64,000 bases of DNA from Thalassobius sp. Cn5-15. Lineage in GTDB: Bacteria; Pseudomonadota; Alphaproteobacteria; Rhodobacterales; Rhodobacteraceae. The first letter of the stretch is position 1, and each line of letters begins with the position of its first letter. The position numbers and the translations under genes are program-made. This document shows, piece by piece, positions 43,983-53,005 of this stretch. The stretch is from positions 1 to 64,000 of the forward strand of contig NZ_JAKRGF010000006.1 of NCBI RefSeq assembly GCF_022347685.1, given 5' to 3'. The notes beneath the pieces were generated by a model, which saw only the letters and a list, made by a program, of their open reading frames with translations, was not told the DNA's origin and searched no databases.

Positions 43983-45274
43983 CCCGCTTTTCCCCGCGCG
44001 GCCCGCTAACATTGGGTGCTGTTACCCTAACACTGCTCTTGGGTGGTTTTGGCGCATGGGCGACCCTAACCGAAATCGCCGGTGCGATTGTTACCAGCGG
44101 CCAGATAGAGGTCGATCAAAACAGACAGGTGGTACAGCACCCCGATGGCGGGGTGATTGCTGATCTGTTGGTGGATGAAGGCGACATGGTGCAGCGCGAC
44201 CAATTGGTTATCCGGCTGGATCCGACAGAGGTGCAGTCCGAATTGGCCATCACTGAGGCGCAACTGTTCGAGATTATGGCCCGCCGCGGTCGATTGCAGG
44301 CCGAGCAGAATGGCAGCGCTGAGGCGGCGTTTGATCCCGAATTGCTGGCCGCAGGTCAGGCGGACGCAGATGTGCAATCGATGATCGACGGCCAGTTGCG
44401 CCTGATGCAGGCGCGGGACGAATCGATTGCGCGTGAGACGCAACAGCTGGAACGCCGTCAGGCCCAGATCCGCAGTCAAGTCGAGGGGGTGAACGCCCAG
44501 CAAGAGGCATTGCGCCAGCAGCTCTCTTTGATCGAGGAAGAGCTGTCCGGCCAGAACCGCCTGTTGGAACGCGGGTTGGCACAGGCTTCGGTTGTTCTGA
44601 ACCTGCAACGTCAGCAGGCGCGCCTCAGCGGCGAGGTGGGGGCCTTGGCCGCACAGGTTGCAGAATCTGAGGGGCGCATTACCGAAATTGATATTGAGAT
44701 CCTGAAGCTGCAGACCACCCGACGTGAACAGGCGGTGTCCCAGTTGCGTGACCTACAATACCGCGAATTGGAATTGGCGGAGACACGGCGGGCGCAGGCG
44801 CTGCGCCTCAGCCGGATGGACATTCGCGCACCTGTTTCCGGCATTGTGCATGCTTTGCAGTTCTACACCCCGCGTTCGGTGGTGCGGCCTGCCGATCCGG
44901 TTCTTTATTTGGTGCCGCAGGATCGCCCGCTGGTCATTGCCACGCAGGTTGCGACAACGGACGTGGATCAGGTCTATCCCGGTCAGTCGGTGACGCTGCG
45001 CTTTCCCGCCTTGGACCAGCGCACCACGCCGGAATTGTCTGGCACGGTGGCGCAGGTGTCGGCGGATGCTTTCACCGATGAGGCCAGCCGCGCGTCCTAC
45101 TACCGCGCAGAAATCGCTGTTTCGGCGGAGGAACTGTCGAAACTGCCAGCCGATGTGACCTTGCTGCCCGGTATGCCGGTGGAGGCCTATATTCGCACCG
45201 CAGATCGCACACCTTTGGCCTACCTTGTCAAACCACTGTCAGATTACTTCGCTAAAGCCTTCCGCGAAGGGTGA
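43979..45274 (+). CDS. HlyD-family type I secretion adaptor
   Basis: The 431-residue protein overlaps the ABC transporter stop by 4 bases. It has one N-terminal membrane helix (about 10-35), a biotinyl-lipoyl-like barrel (VVQHPDGGVIADLLVDEGDMV), a long periplasmic coiled coil (about 90-280) and RMDIRAPVSGIVHALQFYTP in the second half, ending with the beta-barrel domain. This is the PrtE/HlyD-type membrane fusion protein that bridges to TolC. No tolC or RTX gene adjoins it. Confidence 0.94.
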   Translation: MTRFSPRGPLTLGAVTLTLLLGGFGAWATLTEIAGAIVTSGQIEVDQNRQVVQHPDGGVIADLLVDEGDMVQRDQLVIRLDPTEVQSELAITEAQLFEIMARRGRLQAEQNGSAEAAFDPELLAAGQADADVQSMIDGQLRLMQARDESIARETQQLERRQAQIRSQVEGVNAQQEALRQQLSLIEEELSGQNRLLERGLAQASVVLNLQRQQARLSGEVGALAAQVAESEGRITEIDIEILKLQTTRREQAVSQLRDLQYRELELAETRRAQALRLSRMDIRAPVSGIVHALQFYTPRSVVRPADPVLYLVPQDRPLVIATQVATTDVDQVYPGQSVTLRFPALDQRTTPELSGTVAQVSADAFTDEASRASYYRAEIAVSAEELSKLPADVTLLPGMPVEAYIRTADRTPLAYLVKPLSDYFAKAFREG

Positions 45275-45298
45275 CGCGATCGTGTGAGGATACGGCGC

Positions 45299-45316
45299 GC
45301 AATGCCTAGGCATTGC
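45299..45316. promoter_or_regulatory. 18-bp perfect palindrome upstream of the RidA gene
   Basis: GCAATGCCTAGGCATTGC (45299-45316) is its own reverse complement. It lies 25 bases after the HlyD stop codon and 53 bases before the RidA start. A perfect palindrome without loop is more like a protein-binding site than a terminator. No regulator is assigned. Confidence 0.4.
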
Positions 45317-45368
45317 CTGCCCGCTCTTGTAGCGTCGCGGCAATGACATGTCTGATTGGAGAAGTAAG

Positions 45369-45833
45369 ATGACCGGACAAATCGAAACCCGCCTTGGTGA
45401 ACTGGGTGTGACCCTGCCTGATGCACCTGCACCCGCTGCGAACTATGTGCCCTATGTGATCGTTGGGGATATGGTCTATGTGTCTGGCCAGATCTCCAAC
45501 AATGGTGGCGATCTGATTAAGGGCCGTTTGGGCGATAGCATGGAAACCGCTGAAGGTGCTGCTGCCGCGAAATCCTGCGCGATCAGCTTGCTGGCGCAGT
45601 GCAAGGCCGCCTGTGGTGGTGATCTGGACCGTCTGGTGAAGGTGGTGAAGCTGGTGGGTTTTGTGAACTCCACCGCCGACTTCACCGAGCAGCCGCAGGT
45701 GATCAACGGCGCGTCCGATTTTATGGTCGAGGCGCTGGGCGATGCAGGTCGTCATGCCCGCTCTGCAGTGTCTGCAGCCTCGCTGCCGCTGGGTGTTGCC
45801 GTCGAAATTGAAGCGATTTTCCAGATCAAATGA
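45369..45833 (+). CDS. RidA family protein
   Basis: From ATG 45369 (GGAG upstream) the 154-residue protein has the RidA/YjgF fold: ANYVPYVIVGDMVYVSGQISNNGGDLIKG and VKVVKLVGFVNSTADFTEQPQVINGASDFMVEALG with HARSAVSAASLPLGVAVEIEAIFQI. The catalytic Arg position has HARSAV, as in the enamine/imine deaminase subgroup. RidA clears reactive 2-aminoacrylate. It overlaps the next gene by 4 bases. Confidence 0.93.
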   Translation: MTGQIETRLGELGVTLPDAPAPAANYVPYVIVGDMVYVSGQISNNGGDLIKGRLGDSMETAEGAAAAKSCAISLLAQCKAACGGDLDRLVKVVKLVGFVNSTADFTEQPQVINGASDFMVEALGDAGRHARSAVSAASLPLGVAVEIEAIFQIK

Positions 45834-46609
45834 CCAAACTTCCAGCCGCCTTTCTACAGGCGCCGATCGCCCACCGCGCCCTGCATGATGTGACTGCAGG
45901 GCGTGCCGAAAACAGCCCCGCTGCCATCCAGGCTGCGATGGATGCCGGGTACGGTATCGAGATCGACTTGCAATTGTCCAAGGACGGTGAGGCGATGGTG
46001 TTTCATGATTACGATCTGGAACGCCTTGCGGGGGTGAAGGTGGCAATTCAGACCAGGACGGCGGCTGAGCTGACCCAGATTCAACTGCTGGGCGGGTCGG
46101 ATCGCATTCCAACCCTGTCGCAGGTGCTGGATCAGGTAGCAGGACGTGTGCCGCTGCTGATTGAGGTAAAGGATCAGGATGGCCAGATGGGCGCCAACGT
46201 AGGCCGCCTTGAAAGGGCCACCGCCAAGGCGCTGGAGGGGTATCAGGGCGATATTGCGTTGATGTCGTTCAACCCTAATTCTGTGCGCGTTTTGTCGGGG
46301 CTTTGTCCTGATCGGGCTCGCGGTCTGACGACGGCGGCTTATGACGAAGATTGGGCGATCCTGCCCAAGGGCACGCGTGAAAAACTGGCGCGCATTGGGG
46401 ATTATGACGCGGCCAAGTGCAGTTTTATCAGTCATGACGCCCGTGATCTGAACAATCCCCGTGTGGCCGAATTGAAACGGCGCGGCGCCGGTATCCTATG
46501 CTGGACGATCAAATCAGCCAATGAAGAGGCCGAGGCGCGCAAAGTAGCGGAAAACGTCACCTTCGAGGGTTATATGGCCGCGCATCCGGTTGCGGACACT
46601 GCGGCATAA
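45830..46609 (+). CDS. glycerophosphodiester phosphodiesterase
   Basis: The 259-residue TIM-barrel protein carries the GDPD motifs: IAHRALHDVTAG with the catalytic His, AAMDAGYGIEIDLQLSKDGEAMVFHDYDLERL (metal Glu-Asp, second His) and LLIEVKDQDGQM. It hydrolyses glycerophosphodiesters to glycerol 3-phosphate and an alcohol. There is no signal peptide, so it is cytoplasmic. It is translationally coupled to the RidA gene. Confidence 0.95.
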   Translation: MTKLPAAFLQAPIAHRALHDVTAGRAENSPAAIQAAMDAGYGIEIDLQLSKDGEAMVFHDYDLERLAGVKVAIQTRTAAELTQIQLLGGSDRIPTLSQVLDQVAGRVPLLIEVKDQDGQMGANVGRLERATAKALEGYQGDIALMSFNPNSVRVLSGLCPDRARGLTTAAYDEDWAILPKGTREKLARIGDYDAAKCSFISHDARDLNNPRVAELKRRGAGILCWTIKSANEEAEARKVAENVTFEGYMAAHPVADTAA

Positions 46610-46678
46610 CCGCTTGATTAATATTCCTCATGCCCCAAATACTGGCCCTTAGGGGGATTGGGCGTGAGGGCCATGATC

Positions 46679-47881
46679 ATGACGGATAAGACGGGTTCAG
46701 ATCAGAAAACCATCGAAATTCAGCTGCTAAGTTCGCTTGACCAGATTGCGGCAGCAGATTGGGATTCTTGCGCTTGTCCCGAGTGGTCCGAGGGGCGCGT
46801 GATTGACCCCTTTACCACCCATCGGTTCCTCCATGCGCTAGAGGCCAGTGGGTCCGTCGGTCCCGGTACTGGCTGGCAGCCGCAGTATCTGACGGCCTAT
46901 CAGGACGGGCAGCTGATCGCCTGTGCGCCACTTTATGCGAAATCGCACAGCCAGGGCGAATACATTTTTGACCACAACTGGGCGCATGCCTTTGAAAACG
47001 CGGGTGGTCGCTATTATCCGAAACTGCAGATCGCGGTTCCGTTCACGCCCGCGACGGGGCGGCGGTTTCTGACCCGTCCGGGGTTTGAAGTGGCGGGTAC
47101 CTCTGCCCTGATCCAAGGTGCGGTGCAATTGGCGGCGGAAAATGAGCTGAGCTCGCTCCACATCACTTTCTGCACTGAGGATGAGGCGTTGGCTGGTGGC
47201 CAGATGGGGCTGATGCGACGCACGGGACAGCAGTTTCACTGGGACAATGCGGGTTATCGCGATTTTGATGATTTCCTTGCCAGCCTTAGCAGTCGCAAGC
47301 GCAAGATGATCCGTAAGGAGCGGCGCACCGCAGATGCGTTTGGCGGTGAGGTTCTGATGCTGACCGGCGATCAGATCGCGCCGCGGCACTGGGATGCCTT
47401 TTGGCGGTTTTATCAGGATACTGGTGCGCGCAAGTGGGGCACGCCGTATCTGACACGGGGTTTTTTTGAGATTGCCCATGAAACCATGCGCGATGACATG
47501 CTCTTGATGCTGGCGATGCGTGACGGGCGGCCCATTGCTGGGGCGCTTAACTTCATCGGTCGCGATACGCTTTACGGGCGCTATTGGGGCTGCGTCGAAG
47601 ATCACCCCTGCCTGCATTTCGAATTGTGTTACTATCGCGCGATGGAGTTTGCGATTGCGCAGAATATGGCCCGTGTCGAGGCCGGTGCGCAGGGCGAACA
47701 CAAACTGGCGCGCGGTTATCTGCCGGTGACCACCCATTCGCTGCATTGGGTTGGCCACCCCAGCTTTGCCGATGCTGTGCAGCAGTTTCTGACTGCGGAG
47801 CGGGCGGCGGTGGCCGAGGACATCGAAATCCTCACCGCCTATGGCCCTTTCCGCAAGGACACGCGGGAGGAGAGAGAATGA
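46679..47881 (+). CDS. GNAT/FemX-like acyltransferase (DUF482 family)
   Basis: The 400-residue protein (start 46679, GAGGG 8 bases upstream) has two GNAT-like halves: [37 protein letters not shown], then [24 protein letters not shown] and [39 protein letters not shown]. This is the peptidogalycan-biosynthesis-like DUF482 family; substrates are unknown. It is coupled by 4-base overlap to a pterin dehydratase gene. Confidence 0.88.
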   Translation: MTDKTGSDQKTIEIQLLSSLDQIAAADWDSCACPEWSEGRVIDPFTTHRFLHALEASGSVGPGTGWQPQYLTAYQDGQLIACAPLYAKSHSQGEYIFDHNWAHAFENAGGRYYPKLQIAVPFTPATGRRFLTRPGFEVAGTSALIQGAVQLAAENELSSLHITFCTEDEALAGGQMGLMRRTGQQFHWDNAGYRDFDDFLASLSSRKRKMIRKERRTADAFGGEVLMLTGDQIAPRHWDAFWRFYQDTGARKWGTPYLTRGFFEIAHETMRDDMLLMLAMRDGRPIAGALNFIGRDTLYGRYWGCVEDHPCLHFELCYYRAMEFAIAQNMARVEAGAQGEHKLARGYLPVTTHSLHWVGHPSFADAVQQFLTAERAAVAEDIEILTAYGPFRKDTREERE

Positions 47882-48174
47882 GCGAATTGCTTAGTGATAC
47901 CGGACGCAAGACCATGCTGGCCCCCCTGTTGGAGGCAGGCTGGACGCTGGACGAGGATCGCGACGCGATCTGCAAAACCTATGTCTTTGATGATTTCACC
48001 GCTGCGTTCGCCTTCATGACCCGCGCGGCTCTTTGGGCAGAGAAGTGGAACCACCATCCGGAGTGGACAAACAGCTATAGAAAAGTGCATGTGACGCTGA
48101 TAACGCACGATGTGGGCGGTCTTAGCGCGTTGGACGCCAAGCTGGCCCGAAAGATGGATCAACTACTGACATGA
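47878..48174 (+). CDS. 4a-hydroxytetrahydrobiopterin dehydratase (PCD)
   Basis: The 98-residue protein, starting at ATG 47878 inside the previous gene's stop, has [44 protein letters not shown], the pterin-4a-carbinolamine dehydratase core with the active-site His-His. It recycles pterin after aromatic amino acid hydroxylation, and in bacteria without that enzyme it may serve other pterin chemistry. No phenylalanine hydroxylase is in the window. It overlaps the next gene by 4 bases. Confidence 0.93.
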   Translation: MSELLSDTGRKTMLAPLLEAGWTLDEDRDAICKTYVFDDFTAAFAFMTRAALWAEKWNHHPEWTNSYRKVHVTLITHDVGGLSALDAKLARKMDQLLT

Positions 48175-49019
48175 CACTTGCCGATATTTTGAACACTGAG
48201 GTCTGGAATGGCCAGAGCCTCGCGAGCCTTTTAACTTTGGATGCGCTGACGGGTGTTGCGCTGTCGGTGACGGGCGCGGTGGTGATGCTGCTGCTTGGGT
48301 TTGTTGTTGGCGGCTGGGCGCGGCGGCGGATCACCAAGTTGGGCCTGAAATATGAAGCGCTGGATGACACGCTGTTCATCTTCCTCGGCAATATCAGCCG
48401 CTATGTAATCATCGGTTTTGCGCTGCTGTTTGTCCTGAACACCTTCGGCATTCAGACCACATCGATTGTCGCCATCGTCGGTGCCGCGGGGCTGGCCATT
48501 GGTTTGGCGTTGCAAGGCACACTGTCGAATGTGGCTGCAGGTGTGATGATCATTGTGTTCCGCCCGATCAAGCTGGGTGATTTCGTCACCGTTGGTGGGC
48601 AAAGCGGCACGGTGAAATCGATCTCGCTCAACTACACCGAACTGGCCAGCGCCGATAACGTTCAGACCATCATTCCCAACGCCAATGTCTGGGGCAACAC
48701 GATCACCAACTTCTCGATCTACGAAACCCGCCGGGCGGAGTGGGTGTTTGGTGTCGCCTATGACGCCGATCTGAAAAAGGCCGAAGAGGTCATTCGCACT
48801 ACCCTGATGAGCGACCCGCGTGCCTTGCAGGATCCCGCGCCTTATCTGCAGGTGAACAACCTTGGCGACTTCTCCGTCGATTTCCTTGCCCGTGTTTGGG
48901 TGAGGTCGTCTGACAACTTTGCCTATCAGGCCGATATGAAACGCGCAGTGAAAGAGGCGCTGGATGAAGCTGGTATTGATATTCCCTTTCCAACGCAGAC
49001 TCTGCTGCAGGCGAAGTAA
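48171..49019 (+). CDS. MscS family mechanosensitive ion channel
   Basis: The 282-residue protein has three transmembrane helices; the pore-lining third ([36 protein letters not shown]) and the beta domain ([34 protein letters not shown]) are typical of MscS. It opens under membrane tension to release solutes in osmotic downshock. It is the last of three genes linked by 4-base overlaps. Confidence 0.95.
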   Translation: MTLADILNTEVWNGQSLASLLTLDALTGVALSVTGAVVMLLLGFVVGGWARRRITKLGLKYEALDDTLFIFLGNISRYVIIGFALLFVLNTFGIQTTSIVAIVGAAGLAIGLALQGTLSNVAAGVMIIVFRPIKLGDFVTVGGQSGTVKSISLNYTELASADNVQTIIPNANVWGNTITNFSIYETRRAEWVFGVAYDADLKKAEEVIRTTLMSDPRALQDPAPYLQVNNLGDFSVDFLARVWVRSSDNFAYQADMKRAVKEALDEAGIDIPFPTQTLLQAK

Positions 49020-49040
49020 GTCATTATCGCAATGTGAATC

Positions 49041-49066
49041 AAAGGGCGGCCATAGGGTCGCCCTTT
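49041..49066. terminator. bidirectional terminator after the MscS gene
   Basis: AAAGGGCG (49041-49048) pairs with CGCCCTTT (49059-49066) and a T run follows. It lies between the MscS stop (49019) and the stop of the convergent EF-hand gene (49076). Confidence 0.85.
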
Positions 49067-49075
49067 TGCATGTCG

Positions 49076-50116
49076 TTAGGCATTAAATTCCATCGTACGG
49101 GCGTAGGCTGAAATCGCGGTGAAGTTCACCGACATTGCCGTCACCGTGCTGCCATCTGCGAAGGTGGTGGTGCTCAGGCTGGCCTCTAGACTGAAAGCGG
49201 CAAGAGACGCCTCAGACGCTGCAAAGCTGCCACCAGCCGTGGCGGCCAATGCGCCGACCTGCATCGGATCACCTGTTTCTTCGGGCCCGCCGAAGTCCAT
49301 TTCGACGCCGAACAGCTCTGCCACCTCTTCGATCACCTTCAGCGGATCCAGTTCCAAAATCTCGCCACTGGCCATCAGATCGAACAAATCGCTGAGGCTG
49401 TCGATTTCCACCTCATCGCCGTCGGGCAGCGCTGCCGCCTCTGCTTCTGCCTCGGCGGCCTGTTCCGCCTTGATCTTGGCCAGCTCTCGCATCGCGGCGC
49501 TCTGTTCTCTTGGGGCAGGGGCGTCTATTTGGGTTTGTGGCAGGTCGATGTCCCCGACAGGACCGCCGAAGCTACCGCTCGTTTCACTGTAAGAGGCCGA
49601 TGCCACGCTGATCGAGGCTGAGGCGTAAGAAATAGACGCAAGTGCCTGCTGACTGGCGATCTGAGCGACGGAAGTGGCGCTGCCTGCTTCATCAGTCTGC
49701 TGCGGTGCTGTCGTATCTGTGCGCTCAAACAAGGATTGGCGGAAGTGACTGCGCAATTCTCGGGCGCTCATCTGGCCGTCATCATTGCGGTCGATATGCG
49801 CGAACTTTTCGGCACTGATGCGATGGCCGTAACGTGATCCCTGCGCCTCTGCCAATGATACGCCGCCATCGCGGTTTTCGTCCATACGGCGCACCAGCTT
49901 GCCCGCCAGTCCGGCGCCATAACGGCGGGATGGTCGATCGGGGTGTTGCGCCTGATCGCGGGCACCCGAAAGGGTGACTGTTGTTTCTGATCCGCCACGT
50001 TGCGCCGCTTTGGAGGCGTCGATTGGCGCCACCTTAAGGGCTGCGACCTTGTGGGTGACGCTTGTGTTGGTGACGCTGATCTGCGCCGAACTTGATCTTG
50101 CGTAGGAGACATGCAT
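49076..50116 (-). CDS. EF-hand, Ser/Ala-rich protein, unknown function
   Basis: From ATG 50116 (MHVSYARSSS; AAGGA nine bases before) the protein is 346 residues. It has two clear EF-hand calcium loops: DENRDGGVSLAEA (loop with Asp, Asn, Asp, Gly) and DRNDDGQMSAREL, about residues 78-117. The middle is a Ser/Ala-rich, low-complexity stretch (ASISYASASISVASASYS) followed by an acidic Glu/Ala helix (KIKAEQAAEAEAEAAAL) and a variable C-terminus rich in Ser/Ala. No signal peptide is evident, so either cytoplasmic or secreted by a non-classical or type I route. No known family. Confidence 0.75.
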   Translation of the reverse strand: MHVSYARSSSAQISVTNTSVTHKVAALKVAPIDASKAAQRGGSETTVTLSGARDQAQHPDRPSRRYGAGLAGKLVRRMDENRDGGVSLAEAQGSRYGHRISAEKFAHIDRNDDGQMSARELRSHFRQSLFERTDTTAPQQTDEAGSATSVAQIASQQALASISYASASISVASASYSETSGSFGGPVGDIDLPQTQIDAPAPREQSAAMRELAKIKAEQAAEAEAEAAALPDGDEVEIDSLSDLFDLMASGEILELDPLKVIEEVAELFGVEMDFGGPEETGDPMQVGALAATAGGSFAASEASLAAFSLEASLSTTTFADGSTVTAMSVNFTAISAYARTMEFNA

Positions 50117-50349
50117 CGCCGCTGTCCTTTCCTGCAACTCATCTCTACAGGGAAAATACGGCAGTGGTGGCGATTCTGTTTAATCCACTTATGATGTGTG
50201 TATTTGGTGAATTTTTGTGCAGATATAACTTATTGATTGTTTTATTAAAAGTAAATACATCTTTTGATGGGGGTAAACTGCTGGTATTCCAGCATAGCGA
50301 TGGGGCAATGCGCGTATAAGTTTGTACATATAGATGTGCGGAGACGACG

Positions 50350-51207
50350 ATGCGTTTGAATTCCACTACGTCACGACCCCAACGACCTGCCTACGAAATT
50401 GCCCGTCGGACTGTTAGGTCCTTTGTGACATGGCCTCTTCAGCCAGGGGCAACACGATTTGCCAAGGCGGTGAAGCGTTATGGTCTGATCAACTGTAGTG
50501 CGTTTCAAGATGCTTTTCTGATTGGGGTGCGATCGGACCAAGGGATGTGCCGCGAGTTGCCTGCGATACCTGCCTATCCACGCACCATTGGGTTTATGGA
50601 CGGTCCTCGCCAGATGGGTCTTATCAATGAGTTTCTGCATTCACCCGAAGCGAAACGCGTGCAGCATCTGCAAATCGGTGTCACCCCCAAGCTGGATCAA
50701 TCGGTGGGCTATGACCTGTCACGCTTGCTAGCGCTGTTTGAGGGTAAGCGCTTACCGTCGTTGAAATCACTGTCGCTGGGGGATTGTTTTCTTTTTGGCT
50801 GTCCAGAGCGCGACAGTGTCTTTTGCAAGGGGTACTTGGGTGAAATTACCCCGATTTTTACAGCGGCGCCGCGGTTAGAGATGCTGGATCTGAACGGCAC
50901 CTTCTGTCTGCCAGCGCCGGTGCAGCACAGCAAGCTGCGCGAAGTGGCGATTGAGGTGGAGATGGTCGAGGCAGGTGATGACTGCCTGACCCAATGGTCA
51001 ATGGCGAACCTGTTAAGGTCGCAGTTCGCACGGGTGGAGGCATTGTCACTGGTTTGCCTTGGCAAGGTTCAGGCATTATTGGATCTGCCTGCAGATTTTA
51101 ACCCTTCTGAGGGTATGCCACGCCTGCATCAGTTGCATATGGATAACCTTAACCGTGAAAGCGCGCAGCGCCAGGCGGCGCTGCAGGCGTTTTTATTAGC
51201 GCGCTAG
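50350..51207 (+). CDS. leucine-rich-repeat-like protein, unknown function
   Basis: The 285-residue protein contains LRR-like patches with conserved Leu spacing: LLALFEGKRLPSLKSLSLGDCFLF, RLEMLDLNGTFCLPAP, LREVAIEVEM, RVEALSLVCLG and MPRLHQLHMDNL. These recall ribonuclease-inhibitor/STM4015-type repeat folds, although I would not name a family. The N-terminal 60 residues are basic and carry no signal peptide. An AT-rich, probably recently acquired leader of 200 bases precedes it. A protein-protein interaction role is inferred from LRR folds only. Confidence 0.7.
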   Translation: MRLNSTTSRPQRPAYEIARRTVRSFVTWPLQPGATRFAKAVKRYGLINCSAFQDAFLIGVRSDQGMCRELPAIPAYPRTIGFMDGPRQMGLINEFLHSPEAKRVQHLQIGVTPKLDQSVGYDLSRLLALFEGKRLPSLKSLSLGDCFLFGCPERDSVFCKGYLGEITPIFTAAPRLEMLDLNGTFCLPAPVQHSKLREVAIEVEMVEAGDDCLTQWSMANLLRSQFARVEALSLVCLGKVQALLDLPADFNPSEGMPRLHQLHMDNLNRESAQRQAALQAFLLAR

Positions 51208-51214
51208 GGCAGGG

Positions 51215-51703
51215 TCACACCAGCGTGTCCAGCAGCGCTTCACCACCTGATACGGTGCAGCCCAGTTCCGGTTCCACGTTCAGGTGGGTGATTGTCCCAT
51301 TTTCAACCACCATCGCATAGCGTTTAGAACGGCCGTAGAACCCCACAACAGGTGCGTCAAACTCCATCCCCACTGCCTTGGTGAAGGTGCCCTCGGCATC
51401 AGCCAGCATGGTGATGCCTGCATCATCCGCGCCGGTGGTTGCGCCCCATGCTTTCATGACAAAGGGATCGTTGACCGACAGGCACATGATTTCATCCACG
51501 CCTTTGGCGGCGAAATCATCCTTCGTGCGGATGAAACTGGGCAAATGCGCTGCGGAACAGGTACTTGAAAAAGCACCGGGTAAGGCAAAAATCACCACCT
51601 TGCGCCCCGCCAGCCGGTCAGCCAGCGCCAGCGTTTCGGGGCCCTCAGCGCCCATCATGGGAAAGGTTACGTCGGGCAGTTTGTCACCAACATTCAATGT
51701 CAT
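51215..51703 (-). CDS. peroxiredoxin (Prx5/AhpE type)
   Basis: The 162-residue protein has the active-site motif PGAFSSTCSAAHLP with the peroxidatic Cys49, plus VDEIMCLSVNDPFVMKAWG and LADAEGTFTKAVGMEFD. This is the PRX5 subgroup, which reduces hydrogen peroxide and alkyl hydroperoxides through glutathione or thioredoxin. It is convergent with the LRR-like gene and divergent from the flavoprotein gene. Confidence 0.95.
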   Translation of the reverse strand: MTLNVGDKLPDVTFPMMGAEGPETLALADRLAGRKVVIFALPGAFSSTCSAAHLPSFIRTKDDFAAKGVDEIMCLSVNDPFVMKAWGATTGADDAGITMLADAEGTFTKAVGMEFDAPVVGFYGRSKRYAMVVENGTITHLNVEPELGCTVSGGEALLDTLV

Positions 51704-51793
51704 CGCTTCGGGTTCCCTGTTTGCGTTTCTCTATTCCAGTCATATAGGGTCGCCCTCGAATGCAGCCAGAGTTTTCCGCAGAAAGGGCGTGGG

Positions 51794-53005
51794 ATGCAAA
51801 AGATTGTTGTGATCGGGGCCGGGCAGGCCGGCGCGTCGCTGGTGGCGAAACTGCGCACGCTTGGATTTGAGGGGCAGATTACCCTGATCGGTGCGGAATC
51901 CGTGCCGCCCTATCAGCGTCCACCATTGTCTAAGGCGTATCTGCTGGGGGATATGACGCTGGAACGGTTATTTCTGCGCCCTGAAAGCTATTACGCAGAT
52001 AACAACATTGACCTACGGCTTGGCGCTGAGGTGACGGCGATTGATCGTGCGGCGCAGACCGTTAGCATCGGCGATGAGGTGTTGGGCTATGACGCGCTGG
52101 TGCTGACCACTGGATCCGCGCCGCGCTATCTGCCCGCCAGCATTGGTGGCGCACTGGATGGCGTGCATGTGGTACGTGGCCTGTCCGATGTGGACGGGAT
52201 GGGGCCTGAGTTTGAGGCTGGGAAATCCGTGTTGATCGTTGGCGGTGGCTACATCGGGCTGGAGGCGGCAGCAGTTGCCGCAAAGAAGGGCCTGAAGGTC
52301 ACGCTGGTTGAAATGGCGGATCGCATCCTGCAGCGGGTGGCCGCACCTGAGACGTCTGACTATTTCCGTGCGCTGCACAGGTCGCACGGGGTGGAGATCC
52401 GCGAAGGTGTTGGCCTCAATCGTCTGACCGGCGAGGGGCGAGTCAACGGTGCGGAGCTAAGCGATGGCAGCACGCTAGACGTGGATTTCGTGATCGTTGG
52501 TGTAGGCATCACCCCCGGTACAGGCTTGGCCGAAGCCGCGGGGCTGGAAATCGACAATGGCATCAAGACCGATGCCGAAGGCCGCACATCCGATCCGGCG
52601 ATCTGGGCGGCGGGTGATTGTGCCTCTTTCCCTTATCGTGATGGCCGCTTGCGGTTGGAATCGGTTCCCAACGCCATTGATCAGGCGGAATGTGTCGCTG
52701 AAAACCTGCTGGGCGCGGGCAAGGCCTATGTGCCGCAGGTCTGGTTCTGGTCCGATCAGTATGACGTTAAATTGCAGATCGCAGGGCTATCCACCGGCTA
52801 TGACCGCATTATCACCCGCGCGGGTGACAAGGAGGGCGCAGTGTCCTTCTGGTATTATCAGGGCGACACGCTGCTGGCCGTGGACGCGGCCAATGATGCA
52901 CGCGCCTACATGGTGGGTAAACGCCTGATTGACAGTGGAAAATCTCCTGCGCCTGATCTGGTGGCAGATCCCGAAACTGATCTTAAATCCCTGATGCGCG
53001 CATGA
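51794..53005 (+). CDS. FAD-dependent ferredoxin/rubredoxin reductase
   Basis: The 403-residue pyridine nucleotide-disulfide-type protein has two Rossmann folds: VVIGAGQAGASLVAKL (FAD) and SVLIVGGGYIGLEAAAVAAKKG (NAD(P)H), with IWAAGDCASFPY near the flavin and a C-terminal reductase domain. It matches ferredoxin reductases of P450 or dioxygenase systems (ThcD/rhodocoxin reductase). No ferredoxin or P450 adjoins it. It overlaps rsmD by 4 bases, so the two are co-translated. Confidence 0.92.
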   Translation: MQKIVVIGAGQAGASLVAKLRTLGFEGQITLIGAESVPPYQRPPLSKAYLLGDMTLERLFLRPESYYADNNIDLRLGAEVTAIDRAAQTVSIGDEVLGYDALVLTTGSAPRYLPASIGGALDGVHVVRGLSDVDGMGPEFEAGKSVLIVGGGYIGLEAAAVAAKKGLKVTLVEMADRILQRVAAPETSDYFRALHRSHGVEIREGVGLNRLTGEGRVNGAELSDGSTLDVDFVIVGVGITPGTGLAEAAGLEIDNGIKTDAEGRTSDPAIWAAGDCASFPYRDGRLRLESVPNAIDQAECVAENLLGAGKAYVPQVWFWSDQYDVKLQIAGLSTGYDRIITRAGDKEGAVSFWYYQGDTLLAVDAANDARAYMVGKRLIDSGKSPAPDLVADPETDLKSLMRA

